A DNA stretch of 64,000 bases from UBA1413 sp964461455 (lineage in GTDB: Bacteria; Bacteroidota; Bacteroidia; Bacteroidales; Prolixibacteraceae), in the NCBI GenBank assembly GCA_964461455.1, contig CAYWUJ010000007.1, positions 21,459-85,458 of the forward strand, written 5' to 3'. A model generated the notes under the pieces. The model saw only the letters and a list, made by a program, of their open reading frames with translations. It was not told where the DNA came from and ran no database searches. The translations under genes and the position numbers were made by a program. Shown here one piece after another: positions 18,084 to 26,769 of this stretch. How positions within the stretch are numbered: position 1 is the stretch's first letter; each line of letters opens with the position of its first letter.

Positions 18084-19034
18084 ATGGCACAGACGACCGA
18101 AAAATGGTTTATTATCGTTAATCCCAATGCCGGCAGGCAAAAGGGAAAACATGACTGGAAAAGGATCACCGGATTGCTGGCGGAAGCAGGCCTTGACACC
18201 ATGAGTTTTTTTACCCGGCACCGGGGACATGCGATTGAACTCACCCGCAAATATATCAAGGCAGGGTTCCGGAAATTTATCGTCGTGGGGGGCGATGGTA
18301 CCCTCAACGAAGTGGTCAATGGTATTTACACCCAGCAACATGCCGATCCCTCCTCCATCATGCTGGGCATGATCCCCGTGGGCACCGGCAACGACTGGTG
18401 CCGGATGTTCGGGATTCCTTCCGATTACCGGAAAGCCATCGAAATGATCGTGAAGAGTGAAACCTTCCTTCAGGATGTGGGGATTCTTGAATACTATGTC
18501 AACGGCGGAAAGACCGCCAGACGCTATTTCGTGAACATCGCGGGAATGGGCTTTGACGCCATGGTGCTTGAGAAAGCCAACAAGGACAAGGAACAGGGAA
18601 AAGGGGGAACCCTTTCCTATTTCATGCATATTTTTACCAGCCTCTTTTCTTTCAGGACCACCCGGACCACCATTACCATGGATGAGGAGATCATCCATCC
18701 CGAGGTTTTCAGTATGTCGGTAGCCATCGGACAGTACAATGGCGGAGGCATGAAACAGGCGCCTGCCGCCGTGGCCGACGACGGACTCTTTGACCTGACC
18801 ATCATCCGTCCCATCGGGAAATTCAAGGTCATGCGCAATATCCTGAAACTTCTCGACGGGTCCTATACCCGGCTGCCCGAGGTGATCTCCTTCAAGACCC
18901 GGAATATTCATATCGATTCCCAGCCGGCCCTTAACGTGGAAGCCGACGGCGAATCCCTCGGCCATTCCCCCTTTTCCTTCTCGATCATACCCCTGGGTCT
19001 GAAAATCATCAGGGGCGACGATCTCGCGGTTTAG
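18084..19034 (+). CDS. Diacylglycerol kinase-family lipid kinase (YegS/BmrU-like)
   Basis: A 316-residue DAGK-catalytic-domain protein. Motifs are VNPNAGRQKGK near residue 14, the nucleotide-binding VGGDGTLNEVVNG near 71, and GMIPVGTGNDWCRMFG. The C-terminal beta-sandwich ends in the conserved EADGES segment. Such enzymes phosphorylate diacylglycerol, sphingosine-like lipids or undecaprenol. The substrate is unknown here, and sphingolipid bases are a realistic option in Bacteroidota. The start at 18084 places the first strand immediately after the initiator and has GAGG just upstream. Its stop overlaps the convergent murI stop by 4 bases. Confidence 0.86.
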   Translation: MAQTTEKWFIIVNPNAGRQKGKHDWKRITGLLAEAGLDTMSFFTRHRGHAIELTRKYIKAGFRKFIVVGGDGTLNEVVNGIYTQQHADPSSIMLGMIPVGTGNDWCRMFGIPSDYRKAIEMIVKSETFLQDVGILEYYVNGGKTARRYFVNIAGMGFDAMVLEKANKDKEQGKGGTLSYFMHIFTSLFSFRTTRTTITMDEEIIHPEVFSMSVAIGQYNGGGMKQAPAAVADDGLFDLTIIRPIGKFKVMRNILKLLDGSYTRLPEVISFKTRNIHIDSQPALNVEADGESLGHSPFSFSIIPLGLKIIRGDDLAV

Positions 19035-19873
19035 AAGGCGCGGGGTGTGTCGATACTGACCGTTTGGGCAGTGACCGTTTCCCCCAGGAAAAGGGCGGCC
19101 CGCGACTCAAAGAGGGTCGCCGCTTCGGTGGTCTGAAAGTGGGACCTCCCTCCCTGTGAGATCTGCCGGCTGATATCGGGATGGCGTTCGAGGTAATCGG
19201 TGAGTTTGGCCGCGACCACCGGCCCCTGGTCAATAAGGGTGATGCCCCGGGGCATGAATTTCCGGATGCTCTTCAGCAACAGGGGATAATGGGTGCATCC
19301 CAGAATCACCGTATCAATAAGGGGATCTTTTTCCAGCAGCTGCCTGATATTTTTCTCCACGAACCAGTCGGTTCCGGGGGAGTCGAGTTCGTTGTTTTCG
19401 ACCAGGGGAACCCACATGGGACAGGCCTCCTGGACGGTAGATACCACTTTCCCACCGGCCCATTTCTCCAGTTCTATAGGGTAGGAGAGGGAGCTGACGG
19501 TTCCGGGGGTTCCCAGGATGCCCACATGGCCGTTGCCGGTCACTTCGGCCACCTTTTCCACGCTGGGGCGGATCACCCCGAGGACCCGCCGCCCGGGGGC
19601 GATTTTTTCGAGATCCTGTTGCTGGATATTCCGCAGCGCCTTGGCCGAGGCTGTGTTGCAGGCCAGGATCACCAGAGGGCATCCCCGGGCGAAGAGATAA
19701 CGGACCGCTTCCAGGGTGTACTCATAGACCACCCTGAAGGAGCGGGTGCCATAGGGCGTGCGGGCGTTGTCGCCCAGGTAGAGGAGGTCGGGACCGGGAA
19801 GGGCCTTGCGGATCTCCTTCAGCACGGTAAGCCCGCCATACCCCGAATCAAATATTCCGATGGATGAACTCAT
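19031..19873 (-). CDS. murI: Glutamate racemase
   Basis: A 280-residue enzyme making D-glutamate for peptidoglycan. The substrate motif GIFDSGYGG (Asp9, Ser10) and the two catalytic cysteines, Cys72 in LACNTAS and Cys193 in LGCTHYP, are all present. The start is set at 19873, since the conserved fold begins there; the open frame upstream overlaps the glycogen synthase gene and is not protein-like. It lies 16 bases downstream of the glycogen synthase stop and probably shares its transcript. The 3-prime ends of murI and the lipid kinase overlap. Confidence 0.94.
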   Translation of the reverse strand: MSSSIGIFDSGYGGLTVLKEIRKALPGPDLLYLGDNARTPYGTRSFRVVYEYTLEAVRYLFARGCPLVILACNTASAKALRNIQQQDLEKIAPGRRVLGVIRPSVEKVAEVTGNGHVGILGTPGTVSSLSYPIELEKWAGGKVVSTVQEACPMWVPLVENNELDSPGTDWFVEKNIRQLLEKDPLIDTVILGCTHYPLLLKSIRKFMPRGITLIDQGPVVAAKLTDYLERHPDISRQISQGGRSHFQTTEAATLFESRAALFLGETVTAQTVSIDTPRAF

Positions 19874-19889
19874 TTCCGATGGATGTACT

Positions 19890-21728
19890 TCATGCCAGCA
19901 GTGCTTTTTCGTAGGCCAGGTCGTAAAATTTTCCCAGGTTGGTCCAGTCAAAGTGGGGCGATGCGGCCTCACAATTGTTCCGCATGGTAATGCGTTCGCG
20001 GCGGTTCTGTTGCACAAACCTGAAGAGGATGTCGGCCAGCTGGCTGGCTGCCTGGTTGAAATCACGGTTTCTCCGCTCCACAATGAACATCCCTGCCTTG
20101 TCGTGATCGGGGAAGTTGTTCATGACATAATCCCCGAAACCTGACAGGTCACTGGTCACCGACGGAATGCCACTGGCCAGGCTCTCCAGAGGGGTGTATC
20201 CCCAGGGCTCATAGTAACTGGGGAAAATGCCCAGGTGACAGCCCCTGACAAACTGGGAATAGTCCATCTTGAAGAGGGGATTGGATGCCGCCACAAAATC
20301 GGGATGGTAGACCACTTTCACCTTGTCGTGCTGGTTATTGACCAGGTTGGCGGTGCGCAGGAAGTTGAGGACTTCATCCTTATGGTCGTCGATAAGGTTG
20401 TGGGTGACCACCTTGGGGAGTCTTTTTGATTTCCAGCTCTGCACGAAGCGGCGGAGCTTGAGCTTGTTGTAGTCATCGACCAGTTCCGTCAGGTCGGGAA
20501 ACTGGTAAGGACCGCTGTCGGCAGTGATCTTCCGGTAAAGCTTGTCGCCCAACTGCACTTCGATTTCCTCACAGGCCCTGCGGATATCCTCGATCTGGGC
20601 CTTGGCTTCCAGCACTTCCGGGTTGAAAGAGTGGAAGGGCTGCTTGGTGATGAAGAAACAGACCACGGTGCGGTCAATCCCGGCATATTGCATTTTCCAG
20701 TTCAGGCGCGCCAGCGCCTCCAGGGTCAGGTCATACCCCTTGTTGTGGTATTCATACCTTCCCGAAGTAAAGAAATAGATGGTCTTGTCCAGGTCAAAAG
20801 AGTAGCTCTGGAAAAAGTGACCCATCACGAAATCGTGTATTTTGCTTTTGTTTTCGGCGTGCAGGTTCTGGATCTGATGAAGGACTTCAAAGCGGGTGAT
20901 GTTGAGCCCGTTGGGAACGATCACCTCGGGTTCCCTGCCCAGGAGGTATTTGCATTCCCTGGCGGTCACGCTGCTGACGGTGGAGAAAACGTGCGCTCCG
21001 TGGGCTGCGGCTCTTTCGATATCGACAATGGCCCGAACATTGAAAAAGTTGGCTTCCTTTTCCCAGTCATACATTTCCAGATGGTCATAGAAATCGTTGT
21101 CGTTCATGGCCAGGTATCGCCCCAGCAGGGTGGCATGGGTGGTGAAGACTGTTTTGATATTGAGGTTGTCGCGACGGATTCCGGGAATCGGCAAGCCGGC
21201 CATCCATTCATGGAAATGGGCGATGATCTTGTCATAGCAACCACCGAGCTCGCACATGATCCTGAAGAACTCCTTGACCTGGAATCCGAAGGCCGCTACC
21301 TGGTTGAGCAACTGGTCGTTCTCGGGAATGGTAATGTGGTGGTGATCCCAGATGAAATATTTGATTTCTCCCAGCCTGTCAAAAACGGTAAAGGGATCGA
21401 AAAGCACCACCCTGGGGCGCCCCGAAACAATCCACTGACCGTAATGGACCTGGTAGCCCATTTCCCTCATCTTCATTACGGCCTGTCCTACCGGTCCTGA
21501 ATAGTCGGTGCAGGGGTCAAAATTGGCCGCTGCCTGGTTCTCAAAATAGGGCCCCAGCAATACGTAATTTTCCTTTCCGCATTTCTCGATCACCGAAGGT
21601 ACCTTGGATCTGATAACAGTGTAGATCCCTCCTACCTGGTTGCATACTTCCCAGGCTATTTCAAACAGCTTAACCCCATGGTAAACGCTGTACTCTTCGT
21701 TATCCCTTGAATATGTGTCGCTTTGCAT
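19890..21728 (-). CDS. Glycogen synthase, GT3 (eukaryotic-type) family
   Basis: A 612-residue glycosyltransferase that extends alpha-1,4-glucan. It reads as GT3 rather than bacterial GlgA (GT5): LFEIAWEVCNQVGGIYTVIRSK at the start and HAHVFSTVSSVTA-like middle (AAHGAHVFSTVSSVTARE) are GT3 hallmarks. The C-terminal PSYYEPWGYTPLESLASG holds the catalytic EPWG-type acidic pair. No regulatory phosphorylation tails of the animal and yeast enzymes are present. Bacteroidota commonly carry this form. Upstream a TACTTTC box near 21760 on the minus strand is close to, but not exactly, the -7 consensus. Confidence 0.9.
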   Translation of the reverse strand: MQSDTYSRDNEEYSVYHGVKLFEIAWEVCNQVGGIYTVIRSKVPSVIEKCGKENYVLLGPYFENQAAANFDPCTDYSGPVGQAVMKMREMGYQVHYGQWIVSGRPRVVLFDPFTVFDRLGEIKYFIWDHHHITIPENDQLLNQVAAFGFQVKEFFRIMCELGGCYDKIIAHFHEWMAGLPIPGIRRDNLNIKTVFTTHATLLGRYLAMNDNDFYDHLEMYDWEKEANFFNVRAIVDIERAAAHGAHVFSTVSSVTARECKYLLGREPEVIVPNGLNITRFEVLHQIQNLHAENKSKIHDFVMGHFFQSYSFDLDKTIYFFTSGRYEYHNKGYDLTLEALARLNWKMQYAGIDRTVVCFFITKQPFHSFNPEVLEAKAQIEDIRRACEEIEVQLGDKLYRKITADSGPYQFPDLTELVDDYNKLKLRRFVQSWKSKRLPKVVTHNLIDDHKDEVLNFLRTANLVNNQHDKVKVVYHPDFVAASNPLFKMDYSQFVRGCHLGIFPSYYEPWGYTPLESLASGIPSVTSDLSGFGDYVMNNFPDHDKAGMFIVERRNRDFNQAASQLADILFRFVQQNRRERITMRNNCEAASPHFDWTNLGKFYDLAYEKALLA

Positions 21729-21935
21729 TTCAGTTCAGTTTAGTAAACACCGGCAATGAAAGTAGTTAAAAAAACGGAACATTGTTCCTGATATGTTTTA
21801 CGACATTTGTGCAATCAGGGGATGGACCCCTTTTCATAACCCTCAGGCACAGTTCCCCGGTTGCCCCGGCCGGCGCTCCACACCTGCCCCTGACCCGTCA
21901 CTTCTGTTGTGGAAAATGCAGAACTCCATTACAAG

Positions 21936-21973
21936 AAAAAAGGCTTTCCCAATCATTTGGGAAAGCCTTTTTT
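21936..21973 (-). terminator. Strong terminator after the OmpH gene
   Basis: A perfect inverted repeat (AAAAAAGGCTTTCCC against GGGAAAGCCTTTTTT, 8-base loop) lies 20 bases beyond the stop of the distal OmpH gene. It has a T run on either strand and could work in both directions; it ends the bamA-ompH transcript. Confidence 0.9.
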
Positions 21974-21993
21974 TATGCTGCTTCTGTGGATTC

Positions 21994-22515
21994 TTATTTG
22001 ATTCCCAGTTTAGCCTTGGCCAGGGGGAGTACATCGACACTTTCGTTTGATTTGTAAAGTACGGTGCCCAATTCTCCGCTCACGTCGAAGACATAGATCA
22101 GACCCTTTTCCTTGCCCACATCGGCAACGGCTTTCTGGGCTTTCTCGAAGATTGGCCTGAGCATCTCGGACTGCTTCTGCTGCAGTTGCTGCTGGGCTAC
22201 CTGGGAGAAATTCTGGATGCGCTGCTGCAGGTCCGAAATGTCGGTTTCCCTGGCTGTGCGCACGATCTCAGAAAGGGAGTCGCGCTTGGTAATATACTCC
22301 TTGTATTTATTCTCAAGCTCCTGCTGCATAGTGCCCATCTGGTCTTCCAGTCCCTTGGCTTCCTTGTTGTATTCGGCTTCGGCAGTCAACCTTTCTGGCA
22401 TTACCTGGATGAGCGCCTGAAGGTCAATGTGCCCGAATTTGGCTTCCTGTGCACCGGCAAAACCTGCAAACATGAAAAGTGCAGCAAACGTCAATAATGC
22501 GGTTAATTTTCTCAT
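21994..22515 (-). CDS. OmpH/Skp-family periplasmic chaperone, copy 1
   Basis: A 173-residue Skp-like chaperone: a signal peptide (MRKLTALLTFAALF...AGA), the short N-terminal strand KFGHIDLQALIQ, then a long charged coiled coil (about residues 40-125) forming the tentacles, and a C-terminal strand pair. Skp-type trimers hold unfolded outer-membrane proteins on their way to BamA. The start is the ATG at 22515, since the codon two positions upstream is TTG. It is the last gene of the envelope block but also has its own consensus -7 box at 22546-22553. Confidence 0.88.
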   Translation of the reverse strand: MRKLTALLTFAALFMFAGFAGAQEAKFGHIDLQALIQVMPERLTAEAEYNKEAKGLEDQMGTMQQELENKYKEYITKRDSLSEIVRTARETDISDLQQRIQNFSQVAQQQLQQKQSEMLRPIFEKAQKAVADVGKEKGLIYVFDVSGELGTVLYKSNESVDVLPLAKAKLGIK

Positions 22516-22545
22516 GATCAATGTTGAAATTTTAAATTGTGGTCA

Positions 22546-22553
22546 CAAATATA
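22546..22553 (-). promoter_or_regulatory. Candidate -7 box for OmpH copy 1
   Basis: On the minus strand TATATTTG matches TAnnTTTG exactly, 30 bases before the ATG at 22515 and inside the gap after OmpH copy 2. It would allow extra expression of the distal chaperone. Confidence 0.5.
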
Positions 22554-22563
22554 GATAATTAAA

Positions 22564-23076
22564 TTACTTATAGCCCAGTTTTTGCAAAACCTGGTCGCTA
22601 AGGTCAAATTTCGGGTTGGTGACAAAGAGGGTAGTCCCCCCTGCCTTGTCGAAAATCACGGCATAGGCACCTTCGGTAGTGATCTCTTCGACAGCAGCAT
22701 AGATATCATCCTGAAGTGGCTTGATCAATCCCTGCCGCTTTTTGAAAAGCTCACCGCTGGGTCCGAAATACTCACGCTGTAGTTCTTTGTACTCTTTTTC
22801 CTTCGAGATGATCACATCCTCACGTTTGCGTTTCATGTCGGCCGAAAGCAGGACACTTTCAGCCTGAAAATCCTGGTACATTTTTTCAATGTCGGCATAC
22901 ATGGTTTCCAGCTCCTTCTGGTACTGTTTTGACAGTTGGTCGAGCTGCTCCTGGGCCGCATTGAATGCCGGGATGTTTTTCAGTATGTACTCTGAATCGA
23001 TAAAGGCGAATTTCTGGGCGAAGCCTGCCACGGCAAAGGCGATTACCATTCCCAGAGTCAGCATTGTTTTTTTCAT
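22564..23076 (-). CDS. OmpH/Skp-family periplasmic chaperone, copy 2
   Basis: A 170-residue paralogue of the neighbouring chaperone: signal peptide MKKTMLTLGMVIAFAVAGFAQ, strand KFAFIDSEYILKNIP, a coiled coil of about 85 residues rich in Glu/Lys/Gln, and the C-terminal block ITTEGAYAVIFDKAGG. It lies between bamA and OmpH copy 1. Two adjacent OmpH genes behind bamA are a common arrangement in Bacteroidota. A palindromic repeat element (23118-23232) separates it from bamA. Confidence 0.88.
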   Translation of the reverse strand: MKKTMLTLGMVIAFAVAGFAQKFAFIDSEYILKNIPAFNAAQEQLDQLSKQYQKELETMYADIEKMYQDFQAESVLLSADMKRKREDVIISKEKEYKELQREYFGPSGELFKKRQGLIKPLQDDIYAAVEEITTEGAYAVIFDKAGGTTLFVTNPKFDLSDQVLQKLGYK

Positions 23077-23117
23077 GTGCTTAAATTATAACGTTCATTT
23101 GAAAAATTACTGGAAAC

Positions 23118-23232
23118 ACATGTAATGCCCATGTGGTTATTTTTGCGATTATTGTCCATTTTCAGCGGTCGCAATGAATTGCTTGGCAATTTCATCACGG
23201 TTGGTGCATAATCATGTATGGTCATTTCATGT
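23118..23232 (+). repeat. Long palindromic intergenic repeat, copy A
   Basis: A 115-base element between bamA and OmpH copy 2. Its ends are imperfect inverted repeats (ACATGTAATGCCCATG at 23118-23133 against TATGGTCATTTCATGT at 23217-23232). The interior carries TTATTTTTGCG, TTTCAGCGGTCGCAA and TTTCATCACGGTTGGTGCA. The reverse complement of 30200-30318 aligns along its whole length, and two shorter relatives lie at 63498-63562 and 63596-63665. Confidence 0.8.
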
Positions 23233-23274
23233 CTTTTTATTCTAATTACAAATAACGGGCCAAATCGATAACCA

Positions 23275-26004
23275 TCAGAATTGCTGTCCGATAACAAAAT
23301 GGAAGTTTCCGCGATTGGCATCACGGTTCCACGGGATTTCGTCAAATCCGTATCCCCAGTCGATTCCCATCAGTCCGAACATGGGCAGGTAGATACGTAC
23401 GCCCACACCTGCCGAACGGTACAATTTGAAGGGGTTATAATCCCTGAAGAGATCGTTGGTATTTCCGGCTTCGAGGAAGGTGAGGGCATAAATGGTGGCG
23501 CTGGGTTTCAGGGTTACGGGATAGCGCAGTTCCATGGTGAACTTGGAGTACATCTTGGACCCGTTCCGTTTGTAACTCAGGCTGTAGTCCTTATATCCGC
23601 GCATTGAAACGTAGTCGGTACCATAATAACTGTATCCCGACATGCCCGAGCCCCCGACGATGAATCCTTCAAAGGGCGACTGGCGGTTTTCGTCGTAATA
23701 CCCCAGGAACCCCAATTCAAAGGCGGTCCTCATCACCAGGTTGGAATTGCGGCTCAGGGCATTGTAGGATTGACCCTTGAACAACCATTTGTGATATTCT
23801 ATCCAGCGGAATTTATCGGCATTTGAGACCTCAGGATCGCTCCAGTCGGTTTTGGAAAACCAGGAATAGGGAGGAGTGAACTTCATGGTCAGCGAGAAGG
23901 CCGATCCCTTTCTGGAATACAGGGGATTGTCGACCGAGTTGCGGCTGATGACGGTTTTAAAACTCAGGTTATTGCTGGTTCCGTTGACGTTACCCTGTTC
24001 ATCGGCCAGAAAGTCAAAATAAGAGGCCATGTTCTGCAACCTGTAGTGTTCAAAGGCGGCTTCGTGGGTGATGGCAAACCAGTCGTCGGGCCATGAAAGC
24101 CGGTATCCGTAACCCAGCGAAACGGCCAGGGTTTCCCAGATCTCATCATCGGTCTCATCATCGTTCTCCGAGTCATAATTGTACTGGTAGGAGGGATAAT
24201 ATCCGCCATAACCCCCGTATGAACTTCCGTAGCCTCCATAGCCTCCGTAACCGCCGTAGCCACCATAGGGGGAATACCCGCCGTAGCCTCCGTAAGGGGA
24301 GTAGCCGCCGTAACCGCCGTAAGGCGAATAACCGCCGTAGCCACCATAAGGATTGTTGTAGTAGTTCTGGTAATAGTTATTGGCGCTGAAATTCACCCGT
24401 GACCAGGAAAAGGACATGGAAAAGGAGTTGGGTTTTTTACCTCCCAGCCAGGGCTCAAAGAAGGAGAGGCTGGCCGTTTTGTAATACTGGCCGCTGGTCT
24501 GGTACCTCACACTCAGGGTCTGTCCGTCGCCGCTGGGCAGTGGACGCCACGCCTCCTTGTTGAAGATGTTACGTGCCGAGAAGTTGGCGAATTTCAAGCC
24601 CACGGAGCCCACGAACATGCCGGCACCCCAGCCTCCCGACAGCTCTATCTGGTCGTTGGCTTTTTCCTCCAGCTGGTAGTTGACATCAACGGTCCCGTCT
24701 TCGGGGTGGGGCACTACGTCGGGCACGATGGCTTCGGGGTCGAAATGGCCCAACTGTGCCAGCTCACGTATCGAACGGATAATATTGTTCTTGCTGTAGA
24801 GATCACCGGGATAGGTGCGCAGTTCCCGGCGGGCCACATGTTCATGTGTCTTGGTGTTCCCCGTGATGCCGATCTTGTTGATGGTGGCCTGCTTACCCTC
24901 ATATATGCGCATCTCCAGGTCTATGCTGTCCTTTTCGATATTGACCTCCACGGGCTCTATCTGTGAAAATAAATAGCCATTATCCTGATAGGCAATGTTC
25001 AGTACGGCGTCTTCATCTTCCAGAAGCCTTTTGTTCAGCAGCTTCTGGTCGAAAACATCCCCTTTCTTGACTCCAAGAACGGTATTGAGGTAATCGGCCG
25101 GATAAACGGTATTCCCTACCCAGCGGATATCCCTGAAATAATACTGGTCCCCTTCCTCCAGCCAGATCTCCACGTTGACGCGGTTCTTTTTCTCTGTGGA
25201 GGCATATACCGAATCCCTGACAATCACGGCATCACGGTACCCCTTCTGGTTGTATTTCTTCACCAGGTTCACCTTGTCCTCCCTGAATTTGTCATCCAGG
25301 TATTTCTTGGTCCTGAAGAAATTGTAGATTTTCTTGGCGTTGGTCTTTTTCATGGACCTTTCCAGGACGATGTATTTGACTTCCTCATTGCCATGGATGA
25401 TGACATCCTGAATTTTCACCTTTTCCTTCTTGTCGACCCTGATGTCGAGGATGATGGTATTGGCCTGTGCGGTGTCGTCGCGCTGGATGATGTTCACATC
25501 GGTATTGAGAAACCCCTTTTCCAGGAAGATGTTTTTGATCAGCCGCTGGGCGTTGTTGATCTGGTTGTCAGTGACCTGGCTCCCCTTGAGCAGCAATACC
25601 TTGGCGGTGATGTCGTCTCTTTCTGATTTGGTGATTCCCGAGTAATTCACATCGCCCAAACGGGGGCGCTCCTGAAGGTAAATATCGATCCACACATCGT
25701 TGCCCACCACCTTGGGGGCCGTGATCTTCACGTCAGAAAAAAGACCCTGCTGCCATAGTTTCTTGATGGCGGAAGTCACCTCTTCCCCCGGATAGTCGAT
25801 TTCCTGACCGACACTCAGCCCTGAAAGCTGTATCAGCACATCACGGTCGAGGTACTTGATTCCGGAAATCGCGATCTCAGCAATGGTGAGTTTCCGCGGA
25901 CTGGAATAGTAAACTGAATGGAGGGTGCTGTCGGCCACCTGCCCCCAGGCACCGGTGACACCCACCAACAGGAGGAAGAGTATAGGTAAAATTTTCTTTC
26001 GCAT
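23275..26004 (-). CDS. bamA: Outer membrane protein assembly factor BamA
   Basis: A 909-residue BamA: signal peptide to about residue 22, five POTRA-like domains to about residue 430 (first strand KLTIAEIAISGIKYLDRD), then the outer-membrane beta-barrel, ending with the phenylalanine-terminated signature HFVIGQQF. It inserts beta-barrel proteins into the outer membrane. Unusually, residues 551-605 are a Gly/Tyr-rich tract with four tandem nonapeptides (N/S)PYGGYGGY, followed by an acidic NDDETDDE stretch, in what should be a barrel loop. It follows uppS after 15 bases, in the operon DUF6089-uppS-bamA-ompH-ompH. Confidence 0.93.
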   Translation of the reverse strand: MRKKILPILFLLLVGVTGAWGQVADSTLHSVYYSSPRKLTIAEIAISGIKYLDRDVLIQLSGLSVGQEIDYPGEEVTSAIKKLWQQGLFSDVKITAPKVVGNDVWIDIYLQERPRLGDVNYSGITKSERDDITAKVLLLKGSQVTDNQINNAQRLIKNIFLEKGFLNTDVNIIQRDDTAQANTIILDIRVDKKEKVKIQDVIIHGNEEVKYIVLERSMKKTNAKKIYNFFRTKKYLDDKFREDKVNLVKKYNQKGYRDAVIVRDSVYASTEKKNRVNVEIWLEEGDQYYFRDIRWVGNTVYPADYLNTVLGVKKGDVFDQKLLNKRLLEDEDAVLNIAYQDNGYLFSQIEPVEVNIEKDSIDLEMRIYEGKQATINKIGITGNTKTHEHVARRELRTYPGDLYSKNNIIRSIRELAQLGHFDPEAIVPDVVPHPEDGTVDVNYQLEEKANDQIELSGGWGAGMFVGSVGLKFANFSARNIFNKEAWRPLPSGDGQTLSVRYQTSGQYYKTASLSFFEPWLGGKKPNSFSMSFSWSRVNFSANNYYQNYYNNPYGGYGGYSPYGGYGGYSPYGGYGGYSPYGGYGGYGGYGGYGSSYGGYGGYYPSYQYNYDSENDDETDDEIWETLAVSLGYGYRLSWPDDWFAITHEAAFEHYRLQNMASYFDFLADEQGNVNGTSNNLSFKTVISRNSVDNPLYSRKGSAFSLTMKFTPPYSWFSKTDWSDPEVSNADKFRWIEYHKWLFKGQSYNALSRNSNLVMRTAFELGFLGYYDENRQSPFEGFIVGGSGMSGYSYYGTDYVSMRGYKDYSLSYKRNGSKMYSKFTMELRYPVTLKPSATIYALTFLEAGNTNDLFRDYNPFKLYRSAGVGVRIYLPMFGLMGIDWGYGFDEIPWNRDANRGNFHFVIGQQF
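24247..24354 (-). repeat. Four tandem 27-base units coding Gly/Tyr nonapeptides inside bamA
   Basis: Units 24328-24354, 24301-24327, 24274-24300 and 24247-24273 each encode (N/S)PYGGYGGY. Third-codon positions differ among units while the peptides are identical, so the array is kept at protein level rather than being a fresh slippage product. A less regular Gly/Tyr tract continues to about 24180. Confidence 0.9.
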
Positions 26005-26019
26005 TCTGATCAGGTTAAT

Positions 26020-26763
26020 TTATCGGGCTATTTGTTCACTTGTCATTCCAAACCTTCTTTCGCGGTTCTGGAAATCGGCGACGGCTTCGAAAAGGTCTTC
26101 CTTCCGGAAGTCAGGCCACAGTTTTTCGGTGAAGTAAAGTTCGGAGTAGGCTATCTGCCACAACAGGAAATTGCTGATTCTGTATTCTCCGCTGGTGCGA
26201 ATCAGCAGTTCCGGGTCAGGGATTCCGGCAGTGGACAAGTATTTTTCAAATAGTTCGTTGTTAATGGTGGCGGGGTCGATCTTGCGGGCGCAGGCATCGG
26301 CCGATATTCTTTTTGTGGCTTCGACGATTTCCCACTTGGAACTGTAGCTCAGGGCCAGAATCAACGTCAGACCCCTGTTATTTTGCAGTTTGTCGATGCA
26401 GCCATGGAGTGTGCCGCTCACATCGGGGGGGAGTTTCCCGGTGTCACCGATCACCTTCAGCCTGACCTTATTCTTCATCAGGTTGTCGGTTTCGGCTTCG
26501 ATGGCGTAAACCAGCAGACTCATGAGGGCTTCCACTTCCTCCCTGGGCCGCGACCAGTTTTCTGTGGAAAAAGCGTACAGGGTCAGAAAGGAGATGCCAA
26601 TCTCACCGGCGCCTTCGACGGTCGAGCGAACCGCATCGATCCCCTGCTCGTGACCGAAGGTCCGCGTGTTGCCATGACGGGCGGCCCAACGGCCGTTGCC
26701 GTCCATGATAATGGCGACATGCTTTGGTATCTTGTTGATATTCAGAATTTCTTTAGTTAACAC
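26020..26763 (-). CDS. uppS: Isoprenyl transferase (undecaprenyl diphosphate synthase)
   Basis: A 247-residue cis-prenyltransferase making undecaprenyl diphosphate, the lipid carrier for peptidoglycan and O-antigen. The diphosphate-binding IIMDGNGRWA (Asp21), the TLYAFSTENWSRP block and the C-terminal RTSGEYRISNFLLWQ plus ELYFTEKLWPDF motifs are all present. The initiation codon is GTG; no in-frame ATG lies before the catalytic motif. It begins 6 bases after the DUF6089 gene and is followed by bamA after 15 bases, so outer-envelope and cell-wall functions are co-expressed. Confidence 0.95.
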   Translation of the reverse strand: MLTKEILNINKIPKHVAIIMDGNGRWAARHGNTRTFGHEQGIDAVRSTVEGAGEIGISFLTLYAFSTENWSRPREEVEALMSLLVYAIEAETDNLMKNKVRLKVIGDTGKLPPDVSGTLHGCIDKLQNNRGLTLILALSYSSKWEIVEATKRISADACARKIDPATINNELFEKYLSTAGIPDPELLIRTSGEYRISNFLLWQIAYSELYFTEKLWPDFRKEDLFEAVADFQNRERRFGMTSEQIAR

Positions 26764-26769
26764 GCTTTT

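Noticed and set aside
16769..18319. Minus-strand open frame of about 516 codons opposite the NahK-like kinase.
   Set aside because: It overlaps three real genes on the other strand and shows no domain or signal.
21779..21930. Possible small RNA or gene in the GC-rich stretch between glycogen synthase and OmpH.
   Set aside because: No promoter box, no compact fold and no conserved frame could be supported.
24247..24354. Phase-variable simple repeat in bamA.
   Set aside because: Units differ at synonymous positions, so recent slippage is unlikely; it is better viewed as a maintained protein repeat.
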